Below, one piece after another: positions 41,124 through 49,326 of a stretch of 64,000 bases of DNA. Position 1 is the stretch's first letter, and the number at the start of each line of letters is the position of its first letter. The stretch covers positions 186,001-250,000 of the forward strand of contig NZ_ANAC01000012.1 in NCBI RefSeq assembly GCF_000341225.1, in the 5' to 3' direction. The translations under genes and the position numbers were made by a program. The notes under the pieces are model-generated. The model was not told where the DNA came from, ran no database searches, and saw nothing but the letters and a program-made list of their open reading frames with translations. The stretch comes from Nocardiopsis alba DSM 43377 (lineage in GTDB: Bacteria > Actinomycetota > Actinomycetes > Streptosporangiales > Streptosporangiaceae).

Positions 41124-42365
41124 ATGACCGTGACCAGCGTGCCCTCCGAGACCCACGACCCGCGCCCCCGCGCGGGGACCGCCGCCTACCGGCGCACGGT
41201 CATCGCCCTGGTGGCCGCCGCGGTGGCCACCTTCGCCCAACTCTGGGCGGTCCAGCCGATCCTGCCCGCCATCGCCGAGGGCTTCGACACCTCCGCCGGG
41301 CAGGCCGCGCTCACCGTCTCCCTGGCCACCGGCGGACTGGCCGGGTTCACCCTGATCTGGAGCGGGATCGCCGACCGGGTCGGCCGCGCGCGCGTCATCG
41401 CGATCTCCCTCCTCCTGGCCACCCTGCTGGGCTTCGCGGCGCCCTTCTCCGCCGAACTGTGGACGCTCCTGCTGCTGCGCACCCTTCAAGGGGCCGCCCT
41501 GGGCGGGGTCTCGGCCGCGGCCGTCGCCTACCTGGCCGAGGAGATCCACCCCGCCGACGCCCCCAAGGCCACCGGCCTCTACATCGCGGGCAACCCCCTG
41601 GGCGGTATGGGAGGGCGCCTCCTGGCCGGTTTCGCCGCCGACCTGGGCGGCTGGCAGTGGGGTGTGGCCGCCAACACCCTGCTGGGTCTGGTCTCCCTGG
41701 CCGTGTTCGTGCTGGTCCTGCCCCGCTCGTCGAGGACCGCCCCCGCGCCTCGCGCCGCGGGCGACCCCGGGCCCCTGAGCCTGGGTCGGCGGCTGCGCGC
41801 GGCGGCCACCACCCGTGGGCTGCTGCCCATGTACGCCCAGGCGCTGCTGCTGATGGGCGCCTTCATGGCCGTGTACAACGTGCTCGGCTTCCGGTTGACG
41901 GACGAGCCCTTCGGCCTGTCCCAGGCGATGGCCTCGTTGTTGTTCCTGTCCTACACGGCCGGGATGGTGGGGTCGGCCGTGGCCGGATCGGCCACCCTGC
42001 GCTGGGGCCGCTACCGGGTGCTCACCCTGGCCACCCTGCTGCTGCTCGTGGGGATCGGCGGGCTGTTCACGACCTCGCTGCCGCTGCTGTTCCTGGCCCT
42101 GTTGCTGTTGACCTTCGCCTTCTTCTCCGCCCATGCCACCGCCTCGGCCTGGGTGGGTTTCCACGCCGTCACCGGGCGGGCCCAGGCGGCGGCGGTCTAC
42201 ACGCTCGCCTACTACCTGGGCGCCGGTCTCTTCGGCTGGCTGGGCGGGGTGGTCTACGACGCGGTGGGCTGGAACGGCACCGTGGTCCTGGCCTTGACGC
42301 TGACGGTCCTGGCCGGACTCGTGGCCCTGCGCCTGCGTCGCCTGCCCACCCCGGCCCAGCCCTGA
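41124..42365 (+). CDS. MFS transporter, YnfM-like
   Basis: A 413-residue 12-span transporter of the drug/metabolite exporter branch. IADRVGRARVIAISLLLATLLG is the loop 2-3 signature, and LRTLQGAALGGVSAAAVAYLAEEI lies in span 4-5, as in YnfM-type efflux proteins. It is divergent from a LysR gene that probably regulates it. The likely transcript is leaderless. The substrate is unknown. Confidence 0.85.
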   Translation: MTVTSVPSETHDPRPRAGTAAYRRTVIALVAAAVATFAQLWAVQPILPAIAEGFDTSAGQAALTVSLATGGLAGFTLIWSGIADRVGRARVIAISLLLATLLGFAAPFSAELWTLLLLRTLQGAALGGVSAAAVAYLAEEIHPADAPKATGLYIAGNPLGGMGGRLLAGFAADLGGWQWGVAANTLLGLVSLAVFVLVLPRSSRTAPAPRAAGDPGPLSLGRRLRAAATTRGLLPMYAQALLLMGAFMAVYNVLGFRLTDEPFGLSQAMASLLFLSYTAGMVGSAVAGSATLRWGRYRVLTLATLLLLVGIGGLFTTSLPLLFLALLLLTFAFFSAHATASAWVGFHAVTGRAQAAAVYTLAYYLGAGLFGWLGGVVYDAVGWNGTVVLALTLTVLAGLVALRLRRLPTPAQP

Positions 42366-42368
42366 GTC

Positions 42369-42433
42369 CACATTTCTCACGGAGAGTAGTTGCCCGCCCG
42401 TGGAGATCGGCCACTTTCCTCTACGGAGAGTGA
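42369..42433. repeat. Imperfect direct repeat in a convergent gap
   Basis: Two copies of a roughly 20-bp unit, CAC(A/T)TT..CTC.ACGGAGAGT, lie at 42369-42389 and 42412-42433, 43 bases apart. They sit between the converging MFS and thioesterase genes where regulatory sites are not expected. The core ACGGAGAGT is identical. Confidence 0.5.
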
Positions 42434-42452
42434 CGATTTGGGGGTCTCGTGG

Positions 42453-43235
42453 CTAGAGCGGGCGGACGGTGAGGCTCTGCTCGGCGCGCCCCAGCTCCCC
42501 CCGGCGGTCGTGCAGCACCGAGGCGGTCAGCCCCAGGCCGGTCGGACCGAAGGCCACCGAGGTGTCCAGCCCCACCCAGGGCCCCTCCGGGCGTCGGTAC
42601 AGGTGCACCGTCAGATCCACGTTGGGGAACATCCACTCGCGGGGCGACTCGCGGACCGCGATGCCGTTGGCGGTGTCCACCAGTGCGACGTAGGAGGCGA
42701 CGGGGCCGACCTTCTCGCCCTGGACCAGCTCCAGCCCGGTCCCGATCCACGCCGTGCCGCGCCCGGGCGTGGGGGTCCCGACCGGGCGCACGTCGATGGA
42801 GGAGATGTAGCCGCCGGGCCACAGCGAGGAGATGTCGGCGGTTTCGAGCCCCTCGGGATCGGGGAGGGGGTCGGCGGTGGTCCCGGCGACGGCCTCGGTG
42901 TCCCCGGAGATCAGCAGCCAGGCCCTGGCCCGTACGACGGTACGGTCCCCGATCCGGGTCCGGGCCTCGACCAGTTCGATGGTGCGCCCCGGCCGTAGGA
43001 CCTCCACCTCGATCTCGCACTCCTCACGGGGGAGACGGCCCAGGATGTCGAAGCCGATCCGGGAGATCTGGAGCTCACGTCGGTCGGCGTGGGCCTCGAT
43101 GACGTGGGCGATCAGGCCGCCCAGGGGGCTGAAGTGCTGCTCGGCGTCGTTCCAGGCGCCTCCGGTGTGCTCGGTGGGGCGGTAGCGGCCCTCGCCGGCG
43201 CGGACGTAGTAGGCGTCGGGGGCGGGGCTGGTCAT
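42453..43235 (-). CDS. Acyl-CoA thioesterase family protein
   Basis: A 260-residue double hot-dog protein of the TesB-like (acyl-CoA thioesterase II-like) group seen in actinobacteria. The N-terminal half has HFSPLGGLIAHVIEAHADRRELQISRIGFDILGRLP; the C-terminal half has WMFPNVDLTVHLYRRPEGPWVGLDTSVAFGPTGLGLTASVLHDRRGELGRAEQSLTVRP. It should hydrolyse or bind acyl-CoA thioesters in the cytosol. It is divergent from the dioxygenase-hydrolase pair, sharing a 186-bp control region with it. Confidence 0.8.
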   Translation of the reverse strand: MTSPAPDAYYVRAGEGRYRPTEHTGGAWNDAEQHFSPLGGLIAHVIEAHADRRELQISRIGFDILGRLPREECEIEVEVLRPGRTIELVEARTRIGDRTVVRARAWLLISGDTEAVAGTTADPLPDPEGLETADISSLWPGGYISSIDVRPVGTPTPGRGTAWIGTGLELVQGEKVGPVASYVALVDTANGIAVRESPREWMFPNVDLTVHLYRRPEGPWVGLDTSVAFGPTGLGLTASVLHDRRGELGRAEQSLTVRPL

Positions 43236-43367
43236 GGTCTTCTCCCGGAGTGGCGGACGGGGTGAGGCGGGGTGCCTCGTGGTGAGGTTTTCACGTGGGG
43301 AAGGAGAGCGCTTCGGGGAGGGGTGATCGTTTCATGGTCGAGACCAGGGAGATTTTTCCAGGAAGTA

Positions 43368-43381
43368 GTTTAAGATTCAAC
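43368..43381. promoter_or_regulatory. Possible MarR-type operator upstream of the dioxygenase
   Basis: GTTTAA-GA-TTCAAC is an inverted repeat with one mismatch, in an A+T-rich patch 41 bases before the dioxygenase start. Quinone-inducible genes of this type are often controlled by MarR-family repressors that bind such sites; no MarR gene is in the window. Confidence 0.4.
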
Positions 43382-43421
43382 ATATTGGTGTCGATACGCA
43401 CGGCGAGGAAAGGACGAGGAC

Positions 43422-44372
43422 ATGGATGTGCGCCCCTCGGGGATCCACCACGTGACGGCGATCGCGAGCGATCCCCAGGCCAACGCCGACTTCTACCTCA
43501 ACGCGCTGGGCATGCGCATGGTCAAGCGCACGGTGAACTTCGACGCCCCGCAGACCTACCACTTCTACTACGGCGACCGCGCGGGCAACCCCGGCACGAT
43601 CATGACCTTCTTCCCCTGGCCCGACGCGCCCAAGGGTAAGATCGGCGCCGGTCAGGCGACCACCACGACCTTCTCCGTGCCCGAGGGTTCCCTGGGCTGG
43701 TGGGCCGACCACCTGGCGTCGCTGAACGTGCCGACCACGCGCCCGGCCGAACGAGGTCAGGAGGACGTGCTCGCCCTGCGCGACCCCGACGGTCTGCTCA
43801 TCGAACTGGCCGCCTCCGCCGACTTCCACGACACCGACCCCTGGGACGGGGGAGGGGTCCCGGCCGAGCACGCGATCCGCGGTATCCGCGCGGTCACCCT
43901 CACCGAGCAGGACCTGGACGGCACCGCCGCGATGCTCGGCGACACGCTGGGCTTCCGTCTGGAGAGCGAGGGCGGTGGCCGGATGCGTTTTCGGACCGAC
44001 GAGTCCGGCCAGGGCGTGGGCACGATCGTGGACGTGGTCGGCGACCCCTCGGCCGAACGTGGCGTGGTCGCGGCCGGTACGGTCCACCACGTGGCCTACC
44101 GGGCCCCCGACACCCCCGTGCAGGACGCCTGGCGCCGCAGCCTGGCCGAGGACGGGGTGGGGGTCACCGAGATCCGCGACCGTACCTACTTCACCTCGAT
44201 CTACTTCCGTGAGCCCGGAGGCGTCCTGTTGGAGATCGCCACCGACGGCCCCGGGTTCGACTACGACGAGCCGCTGCTGGAGCTGGGGCGTTCGCTCAAG
44301 CTGCCGCCGTGGCTGGAGCCCGACCACGAGCGGATCGCCGCGAACCTGCCGAACGTGCGGGTGGGCGGATGA
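43422..44372 (+). CDS. Ring-cleaving dioxygenase, MhqO-like glyoxalase-fold protein
   Basis: A 316-residue protein with two vicinal-oxygen-chelate modules. The first has GIHHVTAIASDPQANADFYLNALGMRMVKRTVNFD, the second AIRGIRAVTLTEQDLDGTAAMLGDTLGFR. Candidate metal ligands are the histidine in IHHVT, the later histidine in VHHVAYR and the glutamate in GGVLLEIATDGPGF. Relatives such as MhqO/MhqA open hydroquinone-type rings during quinone detoxification. AGGAAAGGACGAGG lies just upstream of the ATG. It overlaps the next gene, a hydrolase, by four bases (ATGA), forming a two-gene unit. Confidence 0.83.
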   Translation: MDVRPSGIHHVTAIASDPQANADFYLNALGMRMVKRTVNFDAPQTYHFYYGDRAGNPGTIMTFFPWPDAPKGKIGAGQATTTTFSVPEGSLGWWADHLASLNVPTTRPAERGQEDVLALRDPDGLLIELAASADFHDTDPWDGGGVPAEHAIRGIRAVTLTEQDLDGTAAMLGDTLGFRLESEGGGRMRFRTDESGQGVGTIVDVVGDPSAERGVVAAGTVHHVAYRAPDTPVQDAWRRSLAEDGVGVTEIRDRTYFTSIYFREPGGVLLEIATDGPGFDYDEPLLELGRSLKLPPWLEPDHERIAANLPNVRVGG

Positions 44373-45001
44373 GCGCGGTGGAGGACTTCGTCCACGTCTT
44401 CGAACCGGCGACCCGTCCGGACGCGCCGACTCTGCTGCTGCTCCACGGCACGGGCGCCGACGAGTACGACCTGTTGCCCTTGGGGCGGGCTCTGGCGCCC
44501 GGCGCGGCCCTGCTCTCGCCGCGCGGCAGGGTCGACGAGAACGGGATGAACCGTTGGTTCCGTCGGCTGCGTGAGGGCGTCTTCGACGTCGAGGACCTGA
44601 TCGCGCGCACCGCCGAGCTGGCCGGGTTCGTCGAGGCCGCCGTCAGGGCCTATGACCTGGACCCGAAGCGGATCGTGGTGAGCGGTTTCTCCAACGGGGC
44701 CAACACGGGCGCGGGGCTGCTCCTGCTCCACCCGGGGCTGGTCGCGGGGGCGGTGCTGCTCGCGGCCGGGGCCCCGTTGCAGGGTCGTGAGCCCGACCCG
44801 GTCGATCTGTCGGGGACCCGGGTGTTCCTGGGCAATGGGACGGCCGATCCGATCACCACGGTGGACCAGGGGAGGCTGCTGGCCGAGCAGTTGCGGGGCA
44901 GAGGGGCCTCGGTGCGTCGGGAGGAGCATCCCGGGGGACACCAGGTGCCGGCCCCGGTTCTGGACCGGGCGAGGGAGTGGTTCGCGGGCTCGGACTTCTG
45001 A
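44369..45001 (+). CDS. Alpha/beta hydrolase, MhqD-like phospholipase/carboxylesterase
   Basis: A 210-residue serine hydrolase. The nucleophile serine is in the GFSNGAN elbow, the oxyanion region is LLLLHGTGADEYDLLPL, the aspartate is probably in FLGNGTADPITT and the histidine in EHPGGHQVP. This matches the carboxylesterase family in which MhqD works with the MhqO dioxygenase in resistance to quinones. The ATG overlaps the upstream stop. A terminator with a U-rich tail follows. Confidence 0.83.
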   Translation: MSAVEDFVHVFEPATRPDAPTLLLLHGTGADEYDLLPLGRALAPGAALLSPRGRVDENGMNRWFRRLREGVFDVEDLIARTAELAGFVEAAVRAYDLDPKRIVVSGFSNGANTGAGLLLLHPGLVAGAVLLAAGAPLQGREPDPVDLSGTRVFLGNGTADPITTVDQGRLLAEQLRGRGASVRREEHPGGHQVPAPVLDRAREWFAGSDF

Positions 45002-45015
45002 GCCCCTTCGAGACC

Positions 45016-45048
45016 GCGGTGGTGTCCCGTGCCCCCGGGCGCCACCGC
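45016..45048 (+). terminator. Terminator after the hydrolase gene
   Basis: GCGGTGG at 45016-45022 pairs with CCACCGC at 45042-45048, with further inner pairing (CCCG/CGGG), followed by CTTCTTTCG. Confidence 0.7.
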
Positions 45049-45188
45049 CTTCTTTCGAATCGGTACGAATCTACAATATCAAGGTGAAGCTCTTGTAAGG
45101 GGATCAAAGTACCGGTCCCCTGACAAAACGGGCATTCGATGGTCGATACGTTGGCTCGCGTCCCTTTCCCCACCTCGGAGAAGAGCCC

Positions 45189-45221
45189 ATGATCCCCTCT
45201 ATCGATGGACCGTTCCGGTAA
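45189..45221 (+). CDS. Ten-codon leader peptide coupled to the TauE/SafE gene
   Basis: ATG at 45189 opens a ten-residue frame, MIPSIDGPFR, whose TAA at 45219-45221 shares its last base with the ATG of the exporter gene (TAATG). GGAG at 45177-45180 is correctly placed eight bases before the leader ATG, whereas the exporter itself has no ribosome site. Translation of the exporter therefore probably depends on translation of this leader. The peptide has no cysteine or other obvious regulatory residue run. It could be a simple coupling device or an attenuator sensor. Confidence 0.55.
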   Translation: MIPSIDGPFR

Positions 45222-45988
45222 TGGCCCCCGAGATCCTCGGCCTGCTGCTGACGGCCGCCGTCGCCGCCGGTTGGGTCGACGCCGTCGTCGGGGGAGGGGG
45301 CCTGCTCCTGCTGCCCGCCCTGATGGTCGCCGCCCCCACGACCCCCCTGGCCACCCTGCTGGGCACCAACAAGCTCGGCGCCGTCTTCGGCACCGCCTCC
45401 GCCGCCATCGCCTACGCGCGCAAGGTGCGCGTGGACCGGAGCGTGGTCCTTCCCACGGCCGGACTGGCGTTGCTCGGCTCCGGCCTGGGCGCCGCCCTGG
45501 CCACCGCCCTCACCGCCGACGTGCTCAAACCCATCATCATGGTCGTCCTGGCCGGGGTGGCCCTGATGGTGGTCCTGCGCCCCTCCATGGGGGCCTCTCC
45601 CGATCCGCGTCCCCGTAGTCGCAACCGTCTCCTGGCGACGCTGGCGCTGGCCGGGGTGGCGATCTCCTTCTACGACGGCGTGGTGGGGCCCGGAACCGGG
45701 GTGTTCCTCATCATCGCCTTCACCGCGGTGCTGGGCATGGACTTCCTCCAGGCCTCGGCCTCGGCCAAGATCGTGAACGTGTGCACCAACCTCGGGGCGC
45801 TGACGGTCTTCGCGTTCGGCGGTCATGTCGATTGGCTGTTGGGTCTGGGGCTGGCGGTGTGCACCACGCTGGGGGCGCAGATCGGCGCCCGCATGGCCCT
45901 GCGGCGGGGCGCGGGGTTCATCCGCGCCGTGCTGTTGGTGGTGGTGCTGGCGCTGCTGGTCCGGATGGGCTGGGACGTCTTCGCCTGA
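45221..45988 (+). CDS. TauE/SafE-family sulfite/sulfonate exporter-like membrane protein
   Basis: A 255-residue inner-membrane protein with about eight spans in two repeats. The first repeat has GWVDAVVGGGGLLLLPALM and LGTNKLGAVFGTASAAIAYARK; the second has FYDGVVGPGTGVFLIIAFT and ASASAKIVNVCTNLGALTVFAFGGHVDW. Family members move sulfite, sulfonates or related organic anions. The ATG overlaps the stop of a short leader frame and lacks its own ribosome site. It is monocistronic and converges on the siderophore-binding protein gene 18 bases away. Confidence 0.85.
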   Translation: MAPEILGLLLTAAVAAGWVDAVVGGGGLLLLPALMVAAPTTPLATLLGTNKLGAVFGTASAAIAYARKVRVDRSVVLPTAGLALLGSGLGAALATALTADVLKPIIMVVLAGVALMVVLRPSMGASPDPRPRSRNRLLATLALAGVAISFYDGVVGPGTGVFLIIAFTAVLGMDFLQASASAKIVNVCTNLGALTVFAFGGHVDWLLGLGLAVCTTLGAQIGARMALRRGAGFIRAVLLVVVLALLVRMGWDVFA

Positions 45989-46006
45989 GGTCCGCGCCGT
46001 GGCCGC

Positions 46007-47014
46007 TCATACGGCCGGTTCGGTCCGGCCGGTCAGGGCGTCGGTGACGTCCTGGATCACACGGAGCGCGGCGTGGTGATTGGCCGCGCCCCACACGTCC
46101 TGGTCGACCCGGTACAGGTTCCGCTCTCGGACCGCCTCCAGGTGGGACCAGACCCCGTCGGAGAAGGTGTCGGGGGCGTCCGGGAAGCCGGAGCCGACCA
46201 GGACGAACACCGCGTCGCCGTCGCCTCGTTCGAGGTGTTCGTAGCCCAGGGGGACGAAGTCGGTGTCGCCCTCGCCCTCCAGTTGTGCGTCGGGGCGGGC
46301 GAAGCCGAGGTCGTCGACGACCTGTCCGGCGAAGGAGTCGGGGGTCTCCAGGCGGATCTCGGTCTCGCTCTGGAGGCGGATCAGGGAGAGTTCGGTCTCC
46401 TCGGGGACCACCCCGGCCTCCCGGAGTTCGGCGCGGGCCCGCTCGAGGGCGGTGTCGTAGGCCTCGACGGTCTCCTCGGCGGCGTCGGCGGCGTTCAGGA
46501 TCTCGGCGACCTCCTCCAGGTGTCGGCGCCAGGAGCCGGTGCCCTCCCATTCCAGGAGGACGGTGGGGGCGATGACCTCCAGGGGGTCGAGGAGGGCGGT
46601 CTGGGCGCCGACCGGGGTGCTCACGCCGATGATCAGGTCCGGGTCGCTCGTGGCGAGCGCCTCGATGTCGACGTCGTCCTCGGCGGGGGAGGAGGTGACG
46701 GGTCGTAGGTCGGCGCCGTCGATGTGGTCGGGTAGGAAGGGGGTCAGGCCCTGGTCGGGGGAGCCGGGTGAGGCCATGGTGGCGACGGGTTCGTGGCCCA
46801 GCGCGGTGGCGGCGGCCAGGGTGGGGCGCCATAGGACGGCGACGCGTTCGGGCGCGGTGGGGATGGTCACGGTGCCGTTGGCGGCCTGGACGGTGCGGGT
46901 CGGGCCTTCGGGGGCGGCGGTGGGTGTTCCGTCGGTGGCGCAGCCGGTCAGGGTGAGTGCTCCCGCCAGGGTGAACACGGTGGCGGCCCGGAGCGGGCCG
47001 AGGGGGTGGGGCAT
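46007..47014 (-). CDS. Iron-siderophore ABC transporter substrate-binding lipoprotein
   Basis: A 335-residue cluster-A-III (FepB/FecB-type) binding protein. The signal peptide ends in the lipobox LTGC with Cys25 lipidated. The two lobes carry PTAPERVAVLWRPTLAAATALGHEPVATM and SDPDLIIGVSTPVGAQTALLDPLEVIAPTVLLEWEG, joined by a long helix. It captures ferric siderophores outside the membrane for the divergent permease-ATPase genes. ATG at 47014 is preferred because it gives a canonical lipoprotein N-terminus; ATG at 47041 in the same frame lies beside the iron box. Confidence 0.86.
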   Translation of the reverse strand: MPHPLGPLRAATVFTLAGALTLTGCATDGTPTAAPEGPTRTVQAANGTVTIPTAPERVAVLWRPTLAAATALGHEPVATMASPGSPDQGLTPFLPDHIDGADLRPVTSSPAEDDVDIEALATSDPDLIIGVSTPVGAQTALLDPLEVIAPTVLLEWEGTGSWRRHLEEVAEILNAADAAEETVEAYDTALERARAELREAGVVPEETELSLIRLQSETEIRLETPDSFAGQVVDDLGFARPDAQLEGEGDTDFVPLGYEHLERGDGDAVFVLVGSGFPDAPDTFSDGVWSHLEAVRERNLYRVDQDVWGAANHHAALRVIQDVTDALTGRTEPAV

Positions 47015-47044
47015 CGTGTCGGGACCCTTCCGTGCGAACATGAT

Positions 47045-47063
47045 GTAGGTAAGGCTAACCTGG
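47045..47063. promoter_or_regulatory. Iron box (IdeR/DmdR-type operator)
   Basis: GTAGGTAAGGCTAACCTGG matches the actinobacterial iron-box consensus at 15 of 19 positions. It lies between the divergent binding-protein and permease genes, so one metal-dependent repressor should silence the whole uptake system when iron is plentiful. Confidence 0.75.
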
Positions 47064-47085
47064 CTCGGTGGTGTTCGTCGGGTAG

Positions 47086-48192
47086 ATGGCCGAAAAGCAT
47101 GATCCGTCCCCCATCGTCACCACCCATAACCGTCCTCGCACAACGAACGGGAAAGCCGTGGTCCTGCGCGCTCCCACACCGACACGCCCCACACGAACCA
47201 GACGTGCCCTACGCCCCGTGGGCCTGCTCCTCGCCCTGGGGGCCCTGCTCGTCTGCGCTCTGCTGAGCATCACCGTGGGAGCCAAACCGATCCCCGTGGC
47301 CGAGGTCTGGGCCGCCCTGACCGCCCACGACGGCGGCTACGACCACAACGTCATCCTCACCCTGCGCGTCCCCCGCACCATCATCGGGATCTTCGTCGGT
47401 GCCGCCCTGGGGCTGGCCGGCGCCCTCATGCAGGCGCTCACCCGCAACCCGCTGGCCGAACCCGGCATCCTGGGCGTCAACTCCGGGGCGGCCGCCGCCG
47501 TGGTCATCGCGGTGTTCCTCTTCGGCATGGGCGGGGCCGGTCTGGTCTGGCCCGCGTTCATCGGCGCGGCGGTGGCGGCCGTGGCCGTCTACGCGTTGGG
47601 TTCGCGCGGCCGCTCCGCCGCCACCCCGGTCCGTCTGGCCCTGGCCGGAACGGCGATGGCCGCGGTCCTGCAAGGGCTCGTCCACGGCGTGATCGTCCTC
47701 AACGACTTCGTCTTCGACCGCATCCGCTTCTGGCAGGTGGGCTCGTTGACCGGACGCGACCTGGACGTGTTCTGGCAGGTGATGCCCTTCCTGGTCCTGG
47801 GCATCGTCCTCACCCTGGCCCTGGGCCCCTCGCTCAACACGATCGCCCTGGGCGACGACCTGGCGGCCACCCTGGGCGCCCGCATCCCCTTGATCAGGAC
47901 CGCCACCGCCGTGGCCGTCATCCTGCTGTGCGGGGCGGCAACCGCCGCGGCCGGGCCGATCTGGTTCGTGGGGCTGATCATCCCGCACGTGGCCCGGATC
48001 ATCACCGGCCCCGACCAACGCTGGCTGCTGCCCTACTCCGCCGTCCTGGGGGCCGTCCTGCTCACCGCCGCCGACACGGTCGGACGCGTGGTCCTGCCGG
48101 GCGCGGAGTTGGAGGTCGGCATCATCACCGCTCTGGTCGGGGCGCCGCTGTTCATCGCCCTGGTCCGCACGAAGAGGATGGCCCAGCTGTGA
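47086..48192 (+). CDS. Iron-siderophore ABC transporter permease (FecCD family), first subunit
   Basis: A 368-residue inner-membrane permease with about 9-10 spans. It has LTLRVPRTIIGIFVGAALGLAGALMQALTRNPLAEPGILGVNSGAA and the coupling loop GLIIPHVARIITGPDQRWLLPYSAVLGA. It pairs with the next gene to form the membrane channel. The first 30 residues are Arg/Thr/Pro-rich and GTG at 47158 may be the true start; 47086 is kept with moderate confidence. Its stop overlaps the next start by four bases (GTGA). Confidence 0.85.
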   Translation: MAEKHDPSPIVTTHNRPRTTNGKAVVLRAPTPTRPTRTRRALRPVGLLLALGALLVCALLSITVGAKPIPVAEVWAALTAHDGGYDHNVILTLRVPRTIIGIFVGAALGLAGALMQALTRNPLAEPGILGVNSGAAAAVVIAVFLFGMGGAGLVWPAFIGAAVAAVAVYALGSRGRSAATPVRLALAGTAMAAVLQGLVHGVIVLNDFVFDRIRFWQVGSLTGRDLDVFWQVMPFLVLGIVLTLALGPSLNTIALGDDLAATLGARIPLIRTATAVAVILLCGAATAAAGPIWFVGLIIPHVARIITGPDQRWLLPYSAVLGAVLLTAADTVGRVVLPGAELEVGIITALVGAPLFIALVRTKRMAQL

Positions 48193-49280
48193 ACGAGACC
48201 CTGACCTCCGCACGTCCCGACACGGCCGCGCCGTTCCGGCCTCGTGACACCCTGGCCTGGCGCAGCCCCAAGGGGCGGCTGTCGTTCCTGATGCGGCCGC
48301 GCACCCTCGTGGTCTGTCTGGCCCTGGTCGCGGTCACCTTCGTCACCCTGGTGGTGTCGGTGTCGGTGGGCGACTACGAGATCCCCCTGCCGGTGGTGCC
48401 CGGCGCCCTGATCGGTCAGGGTGAACGTCTGGACGTGTTCTTCGTCCAAGGGGTGCGCCTGCCCCGCGCGTTGACCGCGATCGGTGTGGGCGCGGCCCTG
48501 GGCATCGCCGGAGCCGTCTTCCAGAGCCTGTCGCGTAACGCCCTGGGCAGCCCCGACATCATCGGGTTCACCTCGGGGGCGGCGACCGGGGCGGTCTTCG
48601 CCATCCTGGTGGTGGGCGCGAGCCGGGTGGTGGTCTCTCTGGGGGCGATCGCCGGGGGGTTGGTGACCGCCGCGGTCGTCTATCTGTTGGCGATGCGCAA
48701 CGGGGTCCAGGGCTACCGGTTGGTGCTGGTCGGTATCGGTGTCTCGGCGATGTTGGCGTCGGTGCGCGACTACATGATGACCCGCGCCGATCTGACCGAC
48801 GCCCTGGGCGCTCAGATCTGGATGATCGGCAGCCTCAACAACCGGGGTTGGGGCGAGGCGGCCGCGGTGTGGATCGGTGTGGCGTTGTTGGCGCCGGTCC
48901 TGTTGGCGTTGGGTCGGCGGATGCGGTTCATGGAGTTGGGCGAGGACACCGCCCGCGGGTTGGGCGTGCCCACCCGTTCCACGCAGGTGATCGCGCTGGC
49001 CGTGGCCAGCGCCCTGACGGGGGCCGCCATCGCCGTGGCCGGTCCGATCGGTTTCGTGGCCCTGGCCGCGCCCCAGTTGGCGCGTCGTCTTACCCGTACC
49101 GGCGGTACCACTCTGGTGGGTTCGGCGCTGATGGGCGCCACTCTGCTGGTGGTGGCCGATCTGGTGGCGTTGCGCGCTCTGGCGCCCACGCAGTTGCCGG
49201 TGGGTGTGGTGACCGCCGTGATCGGCGGCGGCTACCTCATCTGGTTGTTGTACACCGAGTGGCGTGGTGGACGCGCCTGA
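48189..49280 (+). CDS. Iron-siderophore ABC transporter permease (FecCD family), second subunit
   Basis: A 363-residue paralogue of the preceding gene. It shows VRLPRALTAIGVGAALGIAGAVFQSLSRNALGSPDIIGFTSGAATGAVFA and the coupling region GPIGFVALAAPQLARRLTRTGGTTLVGSALMGATLLVVADLVA. The GTG start overlaps the upstream stop. Codon choice shifts within the gene: the first third mostly uses CTG for leucine and the last half mostly TTG. Confidence 0.87.
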   Translation: MNETLTSARPDTAAPFRPRDTLAWRSPKGRLSFLMRPRTLVVCLALVAVTFVTLVVSVSVGDYEIPLPVVPGALIGQGERLDVFFVQGVRLPRALTAIGVGAALGIAGAVFQSLSRNALGSPDIIGFTSGAATGAVFAILVVGASRVVVSLGAIAGGLVTAAVVYLLAMRNGVQGYRLVLVGIGVSAMLASVRDYMMTRADLTDALGAQIWMIGSLNNRGWGEAAAVWIGVALLAPVLLALGRRMRFMELGEDTARGLGVPTRSTQVIALAVASALTGAAIAVAGPIGFVALAAPQLARRLTRTGGTTLVGSALMGATLLVVADLVALRALAPTQLPVGVVTAVIGGGYLIWLLYTEWRGGRA

Positions 49281-49326
49281 GACGTCCGGTGTTCCCGCCC
49301 CTTCGATCCGCATCCGAAAGAGAACG

